A stretch of 64,000 nucleotides of DNA, from contig JARUPZ010000024.1 in NCBI GenBank assembly GCA_031213475.1, positions 1,798,001 through 1,862,000 on the forward strand. Reading direction: 5' to 3'. The position numbers and the translations under genes are program-made. Within the stretch, counting starts at the first letter, position 1. Each line of letters opens with the position of its first letter. Shown one piece after another: positions 1-12,900 of the stretch. The notes beneath the pieces were generated by a model. That model did no database searches and was not told the origin of the DNA. It was given only the letters and a program-made list of their open reading frames with translations. The stretch comes from Nereocystis luetkeana (taxonomy: Eukaryota > Sar > Phaeophyceae > Laminariales > Laminariaceae).

Positions 1-729
1 GTGCGAAAGCCCGGCCCTCCCTATGGTTTGGCTGCTCGCTGTCTCCGGCGCCGATTAAACGCATGTGGCCCAAACGAAAAATATCAGACGTGTGACCGCG
101 GGCCTCCATCGGTAGGCTGTGCGCTCTGAATATACTCGCGTCCTAACGGTAATAGGACAGTACGCCATGCCTGCGTACCTTAGGAACTCGCGCGAGACAC
201 AGGCCGAAACAACCAGAACTAAAAAACATGGAGAACATAAGTGCTATTCAGCCGAGAAGAAGAGAAGAAACATACGGGGCTGTCTATAGTTGGCACGAGT
301 CGAAAATCACCGCATAAACCACGAGTCGAAAGTCACCGCATAAACATGATCGCGGTGCTGAGAAACATCGGCAGTAACGACGAAGAGATACATGGACGTT
401 GCACTGAGAAATTACCATACACATAGTGCAGTATATACATGCATGAATACGTAGAAGAATTCAGTATATACGTGTACAGAGTAATAGTATACGGTTCAGG
501 AGGTCTGAGTTACAAAAACGTTGGCGCGGTCCGGACCAACATTCCATAGCAAACGTGGGAGAGTGGATACACGATGATGATTGCATGCTAGATTGGGGCC
601 GGGCAAATTGCGGTTGGCCGCTCGTCTGTATTGGCGAGAAGAGTGGCTTCGTGGTGGCGGTGTCAGCTAGCTGGCTCGGCGCCGGAGACAGCGAGCAGCC
701 AAACCATAGGGAGGGTCGGGCGTTCGCAT
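1..729. repeat. 52-bp inverted repeat with 625-bp loop
   Basis: Bases 1-52 are the reverse complement of 678-729 with about three mismatches (core GGCTGCTCGCTGTCTCCGGC). The arm reaches the window edge, so the true repeat may be longer. No TSD can be read. The loop has no convincing gene; short frames only. Probably the end of a TIR or foldback element. Confidence 0.6.
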
Positions 730-1656
730 TGTGTCTGTACCGCTGTATGGGCAGGGCGTAGTAGCCCTAACCAATAGTAACAAGACATAATACCACCAGT
801 CGAGCATAGTAACGTTTGCGGGCGTCATCTGTAATGAGCACGTCTAGCGTGGCACCACCACCACTGCCCCAGGTATGATGATTATGGGTAAACGATGGGT
901 GCACGTAGTCATGGGCCAGGGTTAGCGTGAGCTGCTGCATGATGAGGCGTGGCGGCGGAAGTAAAATACGTCAATCAATAACAGGGCAATTCATACACTA
1001 ACTAGACTCTTCTAGTAGTATACTACACAAGAGTGCCGCCACTACAGTAGCTCTGTTCAGAACTAGGGCACCATAAGAACACAAGACAAGCTGATCTTCT
1101 CGAATATATATACGAAGTTTGGATACATGGATTGGTATGAAGTTCAGAAGAATGGGTGACTAGTGTTGTCTCCGGAGTCACCTGCGTTCGTGGTGTTTCC
1201 GCAGTCTTTTCGGGCGTTTGTGTTTACAGGCACGGTCAGCTGGTTGACAGTCCCGACATCTGGTGTGGTGTCTATATTGCAGTAGCGACAAAATGATCGT
1301 TCGAGCCATTTATAGGTACAATTGAAGCCAAACGTAGGGGACACGGAAATTGAATAGCTGATAGTGGGTGTACCTTGGCCTTTTGAGCCATTCGTAGGTA
1401 CACTGGAGCGCAGGCCAAATACCAGGTGGCGCCAGGATGCTTTTTTTCCGGGTTACAATGCGCAGTGTACCTATTAATGACCCGAAAGGCGTAGGTATGC
1501 CTATTTTTGGCGTGCCCAAAATGGAAACTAGGGCATTGTCGAATAAAAAGGATCAAGTATCGTGGTGTCAGTAGGTAGCCAACCGCATGGGGCCAAAGCC
1601 TGCCCTATACTTGATGAGCGGTATCATTTTTGCACTAATCTGTTGATAGGGGAGGA
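730..1656. other. No gene seen
   Basis: Only short frames. A weak direct repeat (AGCCATT..TAGGTACA) occurs near 1307 and 1384. Confidence 0.5.
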
Positions 1657-1895
1657 GTTCTACGATAGAGGTTCATCCAATTTTTTCTGAGGCTCCTCAC
1701 TTGAGGAGCTCCATACGTACCTCAACCGAAAACTGACTTCAGCAAAAATTAAATGGCACCCCCACGAACGATCCCATGCCCCAAGCATGCAAAAAAGTCA
1801 CTTTCGAAACAAGATGGCATTCCGTCGATTTTGGGTTAAGGAACTCCGTCATTCGGAAACATTTTAGCGGGAATGTGCAACCTCTATCGTAGAAC
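1657..1895. mobile_element. MITE of the GTTCTACGATAGAGG family
   Basis: Ends are GTTCTACGATAGAGGTT and its reverse complement. An internal hairpin GGCTCCTCACTTGAGGAGCT lies near one end. Aligned in reverse, it matches the element at 57466-57710 along its whole length, including blocks GGAATGCC, CTTGTTTCGAA, ATGGGAT and TTTTTGCTGAAGT. No clear TSD. Non-coding. Confidence 0.75.
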
Positions 1896-3875
1896 ATGTC
1901 AGGGGTGCAGTGCGTTGTGCGGCCTGTACGGCAACCAGACTTCGCCACGCTGCGGAATATATTCGGGGATGTCATCAGTGCGATGGGACCAGAGGTCGGG
2001 GAGATATTGTGCGCAATTGAAATCTGCGCATGTGCCGGACCGTTCTTCTTCTCCTGCGCGTGAAGTGTGAAGTAGCCATTGTCATGGGTGGATAATAGTA
2101 CTGCCGTCGGCAAGGTGCGCTCGCCATTTTTTGCGGCGGGTATGCCAAGATCGCTGCTTTTGTCTTGAAGAAGACGGGTTGTTGGGAGGTCACGTTTCTC
2201 TATGGGAAGCGGGTGCTGCTCCGCGACAGAGAGACAATATATCTGTGCGGGGTAAGGTGGGGCGGGCACCTATTTCAAGACTAAGTGGAACGAGTGAGCC
2301 GCCTACCACTGTACGTAGATTCGACTGAAAATGGACCCGAACATTAGATGGAGTGCGTTTCTTCAGGGCACGGGACCAAGGGGGCATGTCCTTTCTATGC
2401 GACAGACCGTTTTGTCACTGATTTGCCGGTGACAGGGGATAGTCGCTGCCGAGACCTAATAAAACGACTTCGAGACAAGCCTCGAGACCTGTAGTGACAA
2501 GATCACATGCGCTGTTCTTGCTTCTTCGACTGCATGTGTCTTCTTTTAATTTTTCGTGCAGCGAACGAAAACGCGGACCATCAATCTGATGGCTGATAGG
2601 TGATGGGGTAGCTATACTGTGACGTAGGTACTTGCGTTTTTTTGTGTTCGTCCCATTCTAGACATTGTGCAGCACTAAAAAGAACGTCCCAGACTGCAAG
2701 CTGCATAGAACGTCGCTACAAAAGGCGTATTCGTTCGTCAAAACAATGTAGAGGCCGAGGGAACGATGTATGTCTCGCGACAAGTATTTCGTTTTGGATG
2801 TGCCAGAGTAGGCGCAACTGTCCGAATGCTGGCCGCGCCGCTCCAGCTGCATAAGATCCTCGCACGTGTTTGGTTGGTGGGCACTACCGTAGTTGTTGGT
2901 GTTTTGTAACGAGGTATGGGCCCTTTGATGCTTGGTGATAACATTCGTCATTACATTTGGACTCCTATGGGGAGTGCATTGCGCTTGAAGATAATGAGAA
3001 GGTGCAACTTACGGCATACCTGTGCCGATTAAGCGACAAATTATACGGTGAAAACTGTGAGGGCGGGGGGGATGGAACCAAAACGGGACTACCATTCTGA
3101 GGGTTTTGTCGTGTTAGGGCTGTGCGTTGTTTCAGTTGGCACCGGCGAAATGGGACGGATGCAAGACGATACGAAAGTGTTCTGTGCGAGGGGAAAGCAC
3201 GAGGAGAAGTCAACACTTGTTGATGTTTTCTAAACGGGATCGCGCCCCGTGTCCCGTTGCAACTTTTTCCACTGTCCCATCGCGCTGATATTATATACCG
3301 CGTACCATATTCAACTATTTTTGGGGGCCAAAGCGGGATTGACATATTGCGTGAACGGATGCCTGACACGTTTTAGTGGTGTGATCGCCGCCTTGTTTCG
3401 TTTTTGTCCTTAGGTAATCAGGCTCACCCTTGCCCGTCAGAAATAGACGGTACGTGCAGTGCTGCGTGGTATTACCTACCGGTACAGTGTTAATATAGTT
3501 CCAAGCGGATGTATACAGTGCGACATCAGCATTTATCTACTATACTCGTACTTGTACTGTATTTGCTCGCGTGTTCCAGTATTTCTGCGGAACGGCAAGT
3601 GTATTGGTCGCTACTAGCGGTGTGATCACGAACTGCTGTGTCGTCTCTCACGATTGCTCCTGCTGATGGACGCGGAGGCGTTCCAAGTGACATACTTGGT
3701 ACCGGGTACTCCTTCCGCGAGGCGGGTGATTGTCTGATCGAGCAAATGGAAGCTTGGTAAAACGAGGGACTACAATAAAGTTGCCTCGATTGATCGTTCC
3801 ACAGGGTAGGTTTCTGGTGATGATACGGTTGTTTCACCCTCCACACTATTGGCCTCACTGAAACCTTCAATGCAG
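1896..3875. other. No gene recognised; expected site of ROCO 5' exons
   Basis: The first LRR exon needs an upstream exon ending in phase 1 with a Gly codon start. No N-terminal cap sequence was recognised. Frames here are short and overlap on both strands. Confidence 0.4.
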
Positions 3876-3947
3876 GTCAAATTCCGCCGGAGCTAGGCGG
3901 TCTGGTTGCCCTGAGGATTCTATTGCTCAGCCGAAACGAGCTGACCG
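3876..3947 (+). CDS. LRR exon 1 (type A)
   Basis: A 72-nt exon between AG (3874-3875) and GT (3948-3949). It begins with two bases that complete a Gly codon and ends with the first base of the next, so it is a symmetric phase 1-1 cassette holding one 24-residue repeat: (G)QIPPELGGLVALRILL followed by LSRNELT. It is nearly the same as the exon at 9424, which suggests duplication. Confidence 0.9.
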
Positions 3948-6900
3948 GTATGTTTTGCTATGCTTGCTTCGATGAGTGCAACTAGAGTGGTAGCTGTTTA
4001 CCTGTTTCATTAGTGCTGCTGTTTCCATGCTGTCGTGGATTATTTGGTACAGGTTAACGCAATGGGCAGCTAAACCGGCACGATTCGTTGGCGATGGTGT
4101 GGCCGTGTGTCAATAGGAAGGCAGGCGGGGAAAACAGAGGCAGGCTGCTGGAGCGCTGAAAGAGGTTATTTGACTGCAACTGCACGCGCAAGTTGCTGTT
4201 GCTGGGGGGGATGGGCTTGCCGTGTTCAGTGTCGGAGTCCAAATTACTGTTTTGTTTCTTATCCTTTGGCGGATTGGCAAACATTAAAAACGAATCTCGA
4301 GCTCACCATACTTCCACATAAATACTTCCCGTGTGTCAATTTAACCCGTCGCTCCCGTGGGCTCGGCCTGCGTTCACCACGTGCTACATATGAACCCTTG
4401 CCGTCAAAAACAGTGCTCGTTTTTACCGTCGCGTACACTCCCTGACGTGCCAAATACTGCTGTTTGTCCCTTCGCCCGTACGAGTGTGCCGACGCTTGTT
4501 GTTTTTCTGGCACTACTTATCCTCGCCGTGTTGCGCTCGTCAATTCCACGAACCCGTGTGCCAATATGTCTGGGTTGGGTTGTTGAAATGGTCGCTCCAG
4601 ATAGGCAGGTTGGCTGCTTTCATCTTTTTGTGGTTCGCGTGTCCTGGTTTCTTGTTCCGTGCTTTTTATCTCCCGTCCTTGGATAACAACAAGAACTGAG
4701 GCGTTTTCTTGACCTCGCGTACGCTCCTTTGGCGTGTGGCCCCTTGCACGCTTCCTCGCGCCCGGTGCAGGCAACCTCCCGCCGGAACTCGGCCAACTTC
4801 TTGACCTCGAGCAACTCACTCTAGGGAGTAACAACATTTCTGGTGCGATTCGTGTGGCACTTTAAATATGTCGTGTTGCGGGCGAGGGGAATTCTAGCTC
4901 GACGTTGTTGTTTACGTTTTGCTATGGGAGTGTGGATGATGTATACCGTCGTGCTGCTTGGGTGCCGATCATGACCTACTGTAGTACACCCTATTGAACG
5001 GTATAGCATGTATCAGGTACGTGAGTACGGTATTGTTGTTTATCCCGAGAAAGCGGCGGTGCTTAAATGGTGCTTCTCGCCGTCTTCTGCAGGATTTTTC
5101 GTATTTTTTTCGAGCCAATGCGAGTTTCTATTTTCGACGACGCCAAAACAATAGAGACCCCTTTCGAGTTTCCTGGAGCGCCCGCCGAACGCTCTAACGC
5201 TCCTAAAGTCAAGCCTATAAAAACGAGTTTAGTTTGGTTGGGTTGGGTTCGGTTGGGTTGGTTCATACATCTTGCACCAGGGCACACAAGTTGACGACAG
5301 TTACAAATATCCTGCTGCGCAAGTTCCTCGCGACAGCTATATACCTGATACTACCCTTAGTTTATTTCTATCGCATATTGCCCTCAGGTAGGCTCGTGGG
5401 CTCGAAATACGTACGCAGACAAAGTGCCCCACGGTCGCTATCAAAGATACGTGTTTTTTCTATTCTCCGATCAAACTCACAACGGATCGTGAATGGCATG
5501 CCCCGAGAGTAGGTAGTGTCTACGGTATATATATGGGAAACCTGACGCGTCGTTAGACGACCAGTAGTGACGACATTTTCCCCATGAGCCACAAGTCGCG
5601 TGTATTGCACAGTTTGAGCCTAAACCCTCTCGCAACTGCACGGTGCACAGACAGGGTGTAAGTCTAATTTCAAGTGATTTGTCCCCAAAACGGGAGCACG
5701 GTGCCGAAGGGTTTACCCATAAGGAGCGTTGAGTTCGCACGAGGGTGATACCTGGTAGTGTTTTCCAGCGGTCGTTTTCTCGATAACGATAAGGATGCTA
5801 AGCCAATAAAGTCGTACAATATTATATTTTCGGAAGACTCAACCAGATATTTCCGAAAACACCTCAATGCTGCTGTTCGGTATTGACAACCTCCCCGTTC
5901 TGGAATAAAGCTAGCGCTGAAAAGCGATCGCACCTCTGTGCGACCTCAAGCGCTCTTGACGGTATTCCTATGAAACACAAGTCGCACGTCTTGCACCCTA
6001 AAGCCTGAAAGGGTATTAAAATACCGTATTGAACGTGAGAAGGGCATTGCGAGTACCCTGCGCTCTGAGGACACGACAAACTCGACATATGTTTCGGTTG
6101 CCGAAACCGCAGCGCCTATCGCTGCCTTTGCTGCATCCAGTGAAACTGTTTGAAAGAGGCTACTTTTTTCCTGCGAGAAACAGACCTGCTTCACATGGGA
6201 TATGCTACCCTGTCGTTACGCTGCGCTGACTGATGCATAAGATTTTGGCGATAGGGGTTGTGCGCCATGATTGTACCGATGCTTCCTATTACGGGGGGCC
6301 ATAGTTAACAGGACCAAATATTTTTAGTAAAAATGATTAAACATATACATGGTAGGTTTTTATGTGTACCATAGGTCCTGCTAACTATGGTCCCCCGTAA
6401 TAGCTGTTGCGTCCCCCTGGTTTCCGTACGTTGCCCATCAGTATCTTCAATCAGTGCTTCAACAGGGTGGCGTATTATATCTATACAGCAGACGATTTTG
6501 GAGGTTGAGAAAACATCTCATGTAGCGGGATCGGTTGTGACGTTCGTATTCGCGAATGCCATTTGTTGTTGGATAGGTCAAGGTTGCAACGCGTGTCGTT
6601 CGGCAGCCACAAGCATTTCGCAGAGGTCGTCGGCTCAGAATTTTACCTCTTGGCGTCTGACCGCTTGGATATGTTTTCCAACATAATGTGCAGGCGTAAT
6701 CCCGCCGGAACTGGGTCAACTCCACGCCCTCAAGCAGCTATCTATGGGGAGTAACAAGTTTTCTGGTGAGACCGGTGTGGGATGCTGATGGGCTCGGCCG
6801 GGCAGGGTGTTTGCTTGCCGGTACTCGAAATGGTCACGTTATTGGGACAACGTTTTGCCGAGCTGAGCAGTGCTTGTATCGGGCTTTCATGCTGGTGTTG

Positions 6901-9900
6901 ATTGGGCACCGATTACTAGCGACCAGGTAACATGTACCTGGTTCTTTTGAGTTGTACTTTGAAGGGGCGAAGTGTCTCCTGATTGCAGTTTCGCCATCTC
7001 AGTCCCGCGCAAGAGTGACACTGTTGGATTGTTAAATCATGCGGTGCATACTTTTCTAACGTGTATCTCTACAGTGCGCGATTGGTTCTTGTCATTCTAC
7101 ATGGTGCGCGTGCTGTGGTGATGTGTTTGATGTTTCCATCTCGCATACAGGGATAGCCACAATGCACACCTTGACCATGATGTTGATATGAAGCTCCCTG
7201 CGGGTCGTGTGGCCGCCCCCGTGTTCCCCGACGTCCGTTGCAGGCCCGATTCCGCCTGAACTTGGCCAACTTCACGCCCTCCAGCAACTGTCCCTGGCAA
7301 GAAACAACTTTTCTGGTGAGACCCCGTGTGGCACGTTGATGAGACCGGCGGGCTGAGACACATGTTGGCGAACACCTGTATCGATCACATTGTTGGAACT
7401 ACGTGTAAGAATCTGTTCGGCTTTGCCTTGGGAAAACAAATATTCCCTGCCGTTCGGGTGTGGTCTCCGATCTATGTGCTTCTCGGGAACCGATTTTGAG
7501 CCAGCATGCACTCCAGAAGTATGAAACGTTCTTGAGATTTTCATCACGGCAGTCGCCATCGCGCACAAGACGTTACTGTCGCAGTGTTCACCCTCAAGCG
7601 TGCGTGTGGTCGCGAAATTCGACTTAATGCGGCAAGCAAAGTGTCCCAGGGTCGCTATTCGTCAACCTTGATAGTAGGGCCAACCAAACACGTGTTGCAT
7701 ATTCAATCGCCTGAACCCTTAAGTCATGTGATATCGCCTTGCCCAAGAAAATGCAGACAGCCGTGTCAACGGATATTGAGTTATGACGCGTTGGGGTTCC
7801 AGCGCTCGTCTGGCGTACCGACATTCTAGGGTTGTACGCATCTCACCGTTTCGCCTCAGCGAAAGCTCTCAATCATTGGTAAACTCTCTTGAACGCTGAT
7901 CAGGTGGAGGGGTATGCTTGTTGACTTTGGCGAGCGCCCTATGCATTAACACTTCTACCAGTACAACACAAATCCCACACCACGTACGTAGTCCCAAGCA
8001 TTCCGTTCCTGAAAAACATGACTGCGCTCTCTAAAGCGGCAACAAGAGTGATTAACTTGTGCGTCTTTGTCTCGGTAACGTTGATGCAACCCTGCCCTCG
8101 CTTCCCGAGTCCAGCAACGTAACTACAGACCAAATTGATCAACCAATCCGAAAGATACGCTCTTCCTTAAATGTGATGTACTGGATGCCCTCTCGTTGCA
8201 ACTTCGCTGACAGGTGTAAACGCTCTTGGCGTTGGTCGTTTAGAGTATCAATGCTTCCTGCCCTGTTGCTGCGATCGCCAACCCTCGTTGGGTTGTTTGT
8301 CAAAACCACCACAAACTATTTTGCCCTAAATATGCCCACACTTTTACACCGTCGATAGATTGTTGCTTCGGGGGTAAGCAAACCTCTGCTACTCTCAATC
8401 GAAACATGCTAGATCTGTGTTCAGTGGGTTTTCAGTGCTGATGGCGCCCTTCGATGACAACGAGAGTTTTCCTTAGTCTTCGTAACCTGGCGTGCTTTGC
8501 TTGACCTGTTGCCGTCTGTGCGTTTCTCAACGTCCCGCGAATAGGCACAATCCCGGCGGAACTTGGCCAATTACATGATCTCCAGCAACTGTCAGTGTGG
8601 AAGAACAACCTTACTGGTGAGGCCTTTGTGACCAGATATTTTGTTCTGGATGCTGCAATTGGTCATGCTGAAACTCGTGTAATATGTGTTTTGGGGCTTT
8701 GACGTTGCTGGACCTCACTGGACTGCAGGTCGTAGGTGGCGCGTCATCATTTATTCTGCTCGAGTGCAGGTGTTTTTGTGGTGGCTTAGGTACGAGTGCA
8801 GGTGTTTTTGTGGTGGCTTAGGAAGTTACTATAGCCATCGCAGTCGCCCTAACACAGGCACGCATGTTCCAAGTATGACGCCAATCAGCTTTTGGTTGTC
8901 GACTTTCATACGTGCCATAGCTGGCACTCAAGGTCGCGTTTGATTCCGACGAGTACCCGGTAAACCTTGGACAAATGCCTCTGGAGCTATCCATGCACAC
9001 CTTTGCTACCGTACATGTGTACAGTATCCCGTTCTGCAACGTATGACCATGGGTCGTCTGGTCGAGCTGAGACTATGGTGTCCGTGACGGCTTACGTACG
9101 TTGATGTTCTAAATATCAACAATCCGCGGCAGATGTTCCCGCATTACCGCGGAAGTATAATTCCGAAGAGTCCCCTGAACATTCGCAATTACGGGCCTTG
9201 ATCAGCCTACTACTGTAGACGCCTGCGCGTGGTTAAGGGGTGTCGATGGTCCACGCGACACACTCTGTACGAGGCAGGTGGCCAATTGGGTGAATGCGTG
9301 GATATGGGTCGTGTTCAGGGACCGAGGGTATTGCCTCACATGTAACCTTCCGTTATTTTGATTTCCGACGGTGCGCTTGTCTAACCCGCTGCAATATTGG
9401 CTTCCCTCTGGTCTTGCCACCAGGTCCGATTCCGCGGGAGCTAGGCAGGCTGGTTGCTCTGAAGATTCTGCTGCTCAGCCGGAACGAGCTGACAGGTATG
9501 TTTCATTGGTACTTGCTTGTGGCGATAGGTGAAATTATGATCCCGCTTGTTGCTTGCAATCTGCGTTATTTTCCGGTATTTCTGTGCTCCAGTGGAGTGT
9601 TTCGTGCATATTCGTGCACTGCGTAGCTTGTTGCGTACGTTTCGCTGTTGACTGTGTGGCGGGTTGTCACTATCGAGACAAGCAGATGATCGGCGGACTA
9701 CAGACTGTTGAATAGGCGCCTAGGCTTGAAGCTGCACGCGCGCGTTATTGTTACTGTAACACCCATCGGGGCTTGAAAGGGGAATCCATATCGAATCAAC
9801 CGGCAAGTACAGCAGGGGTCGCGTCATCAGCAGTGCTCGCCTTGGTTTTCACCCGTTTCCATCGATATTAACAACCAACAGTTCGAAGCAAATTGTTGTA

Positions 9901-12900
9901 TTATCGCTAGACGCTTCGCTTGGGAGGTTGGTGTTCTCTCATGCCATCCTCTGGGGTGAGCGTGTCCTGGTTTGGTAGCTCCTGCCTGTGTCGCGTGTTC
10001 TTCTATGTCCTCAATGTTGTAGCCCTTGTCGTTGACCTCGAAGTTACCATTTTGGTGTGTGCTCACATGCACGTTTCCCGCTGTCCGTCGAAGGCACGAT
10101 TCCACCTGAACTTGGCCAACTCCATGCCCTCCAGGAGCTGTTACTGGCGAACAACCATCTAACTGGTGAGTTATTGGTCGGCACACTCGAGGGGGTCGGC
10201 AGGGAGGGGCGCTTGCTTGTGGATGCTGCAAGCGGTCACACAAAATCGAGTCTAGACACGCTGTTTTGGAGCTCGACTTTGTTGCATGCCACCATCGCTG
10301 CAGGTGCTCTGTCCGTTCGTCTTAACTCCCTACTTACTTCTGTGGCATGACCGCCTATTCGCGAGTACTGCTAGGACTAATGAACGCGTGGCGTCTTGCT
10401 TGTGCCGGACGCTGCCTGATTGGCTCTCGTCTTGCATGCAGGTTCGATTCCATCAGAGCTGCACGGCCTGGTAGCTCTGGAGCGCCTGGCCCTTGCCGGA
10501 AACAAGTTGACCGGTGCGTTTGGCACATGCCTGATACTTGATTTTTTATAACCGCTGAAATGTTGGTCGTATTTCCTGACTGGCTGATTGGTATTCGCCC
10601 TATTTCGTGGTGGGTCTTTCGCCAAGGTGTGCAAGCTTCGTGCTGTTCAGATTCCGCTTTGTACCGTTATGCCGCGCGATATCGCTACCCAATAGATTGC
10701 GTCGGACGTCATTATGTGCCGTGAAGCTGTGTCCGCACGTCGTCGGGTATTATCCAATCGGGTGGCACCGACCACACTTTTTTGTTCAACGGCAGGTGGC
10801 AACCCTTTTTCTTCTCGTACGGGCACTACTCTGACATTGAAGTGCACCCAGACACATGACGTTGGACGGTTTGCCGTGTGGTTTTCCCTGTGTGGCCTGA
10901 TTTCTTCAGTTCGATGATGTGTTCGCAAGACCTTTACCATGCCCAAACTCTGTCACCGTATCGTGTGAGATCCTACAGCGGTTCCATGCGGCGATGGATT
11001 GCGAAACTTTGGCCGTGAACATATACTGTTTTTCCTCAAATGGCCCGTCCTGACGTTTTCCGAGACCGATTTTCCTGCGGTCAGTCTCTAGCGCTTGTCC
11101 CGGTTTTAGAACAAGGTGTGAGTCGGCTGACATTAGTTGGCCTGTGTCAAAACACCATGTTTTGGCGTTGCTGTCCACAGGGGATTCATTGTGCCGTCCT
11201 TGATGGTACTTGTTTACTTGTTGACAAATGTTGGTTTGAATCGACTTGAGGTGACCATACCGAAAATCATGTGTCAAACGCGCCATGCAATGTGCTTCGC
11301 TCGGGTTTTCTCCCCTGACGGTCGCTCAGGCGTTGTTCCCAAGGAGCTCGGCAACATCAAAACGCTGGCACGACTCGACATCAGCGGCAACAAGTTGACA
11401 AGTGAGCCATGGAATTTTATGCCTATGGCGGACACGACGATTGAGGGGTACCGGGCCGATCGTACCACGTCTCGATTCGCCTGGCGTCGGTCTGCACAAC
11501 GTCGCTTGCAAGCTCCAGCCCTAATTTATGCTCACAAGTATATTATATAGGCTTCTCTGCCAAGCAAGGAGTATAGCCGAAGATATTGGTTGTCATTACG
11601 GGGGACACCTCCAAATCCCTGCGAACCCTTGCCGGACTTGAGAGGGGACGTCGACGACTACAACATCGGCGATATATACAGTACACGACACCTAATAACA
11701 GTCAGGAAAACTAGTCCAGACTGGATTTCTTATTCGACAATAGGTGCGTTCGACACCAACGTCAGTATAACGACATCCGGATCCCTTGTTTTCCTGTAAA
11801 TCTGAGCTTGCCTTTCATATTGCTCGTTTTTCTAGAAGGTGTCCTGTACGGCACCTGGCATACACGAAACATCCCAGGCTGCGTTTAAGGGATGACGACC
11901 TCGAGTATCCGAATTAAAAGTGTACTGAGTTGTACGGTATCATTTGCCCTCTTCGGGATACTACTCGCCCTGGTTCGCGCCTTCAATAGACGGCTGATAT
12001 CACCGCTCGTTATATTTTCTCATTTGTTTGATCACTGTACCCGGGGTCCCTAAAAAGGGTAAGTTTTTAGTACTATTTGCAGTGTTCTTAGCATTGTTTT
12101 CTCCTTTTCTTCGGGATCTTCACCTGTCAATGGTCGAGAGAGAAATATTGAGAGCCCGCGTGAAAGTTGTGCGAACACATGAAAACACCTGAGGATACCG
12201 GGCGTGATGGACAAAAATACTTCTGGTTGGAACCTGAAGATGTGCCCACCATGGCAGCCTCCGTCAGGCCTATGCCGGTGGTCGTTGCCTATTCGGTGTG
12301 ATCGTATACGTGGTGCGTTTCCAATTCCGATCGATTTCGCATTGGCTGCGTCATCCAGAGGCGGTGGGAAACACGCCCCTAAATCCATAGGACCACGTGG
12401 GAATCGCAGTTTGGATTGTTTCGGTCCAACTTAAACTCCCGTGTATTATGGTCCAGGACCCTTGGGTCCCGCCGTTCCGCATTTTTCACCAAAAATCACT
12501 AGGGTGCGTCCCTCTTGTGGTGCCTTGTGTGTTATCGTGGCGACGGTGTGGTCAGGTCGAAAAGTAGTATTTCTGCGCGATAGGTCACCGACCACTAGTG
12601 CATCGGTGGTCTATTGTCGCTGGTATGTTATGCCGACATGGAGGCCCAGGCCCTGACCATGCTTTGGCTTCAAAACGCTGTGCCAAGCTAGGGCGCGAGT
12701 ACAGAATACGCCGACACTGTATCACAAGAGTGGTGACGACTGTGACTCAGTTGGAGCCATCACGGGGGGCATCAAGTTGTCGTTGGAGGTGGAGACGTGT
12801 TTCGCCAGTATGTAATGTATATTAAGTCGAGTACTCAACTTACACCTGGTGTATACAGTAGTGTTATACTTGAATAAGGCTTACACCGGGGCATCTCCGC

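Noticed and set aside
10441-10452. GGTTCGATTCC as a tRNA B-box
   Set aside because: It is the start of LRR exon 8 and no A-box or cloverleaf fits around it.
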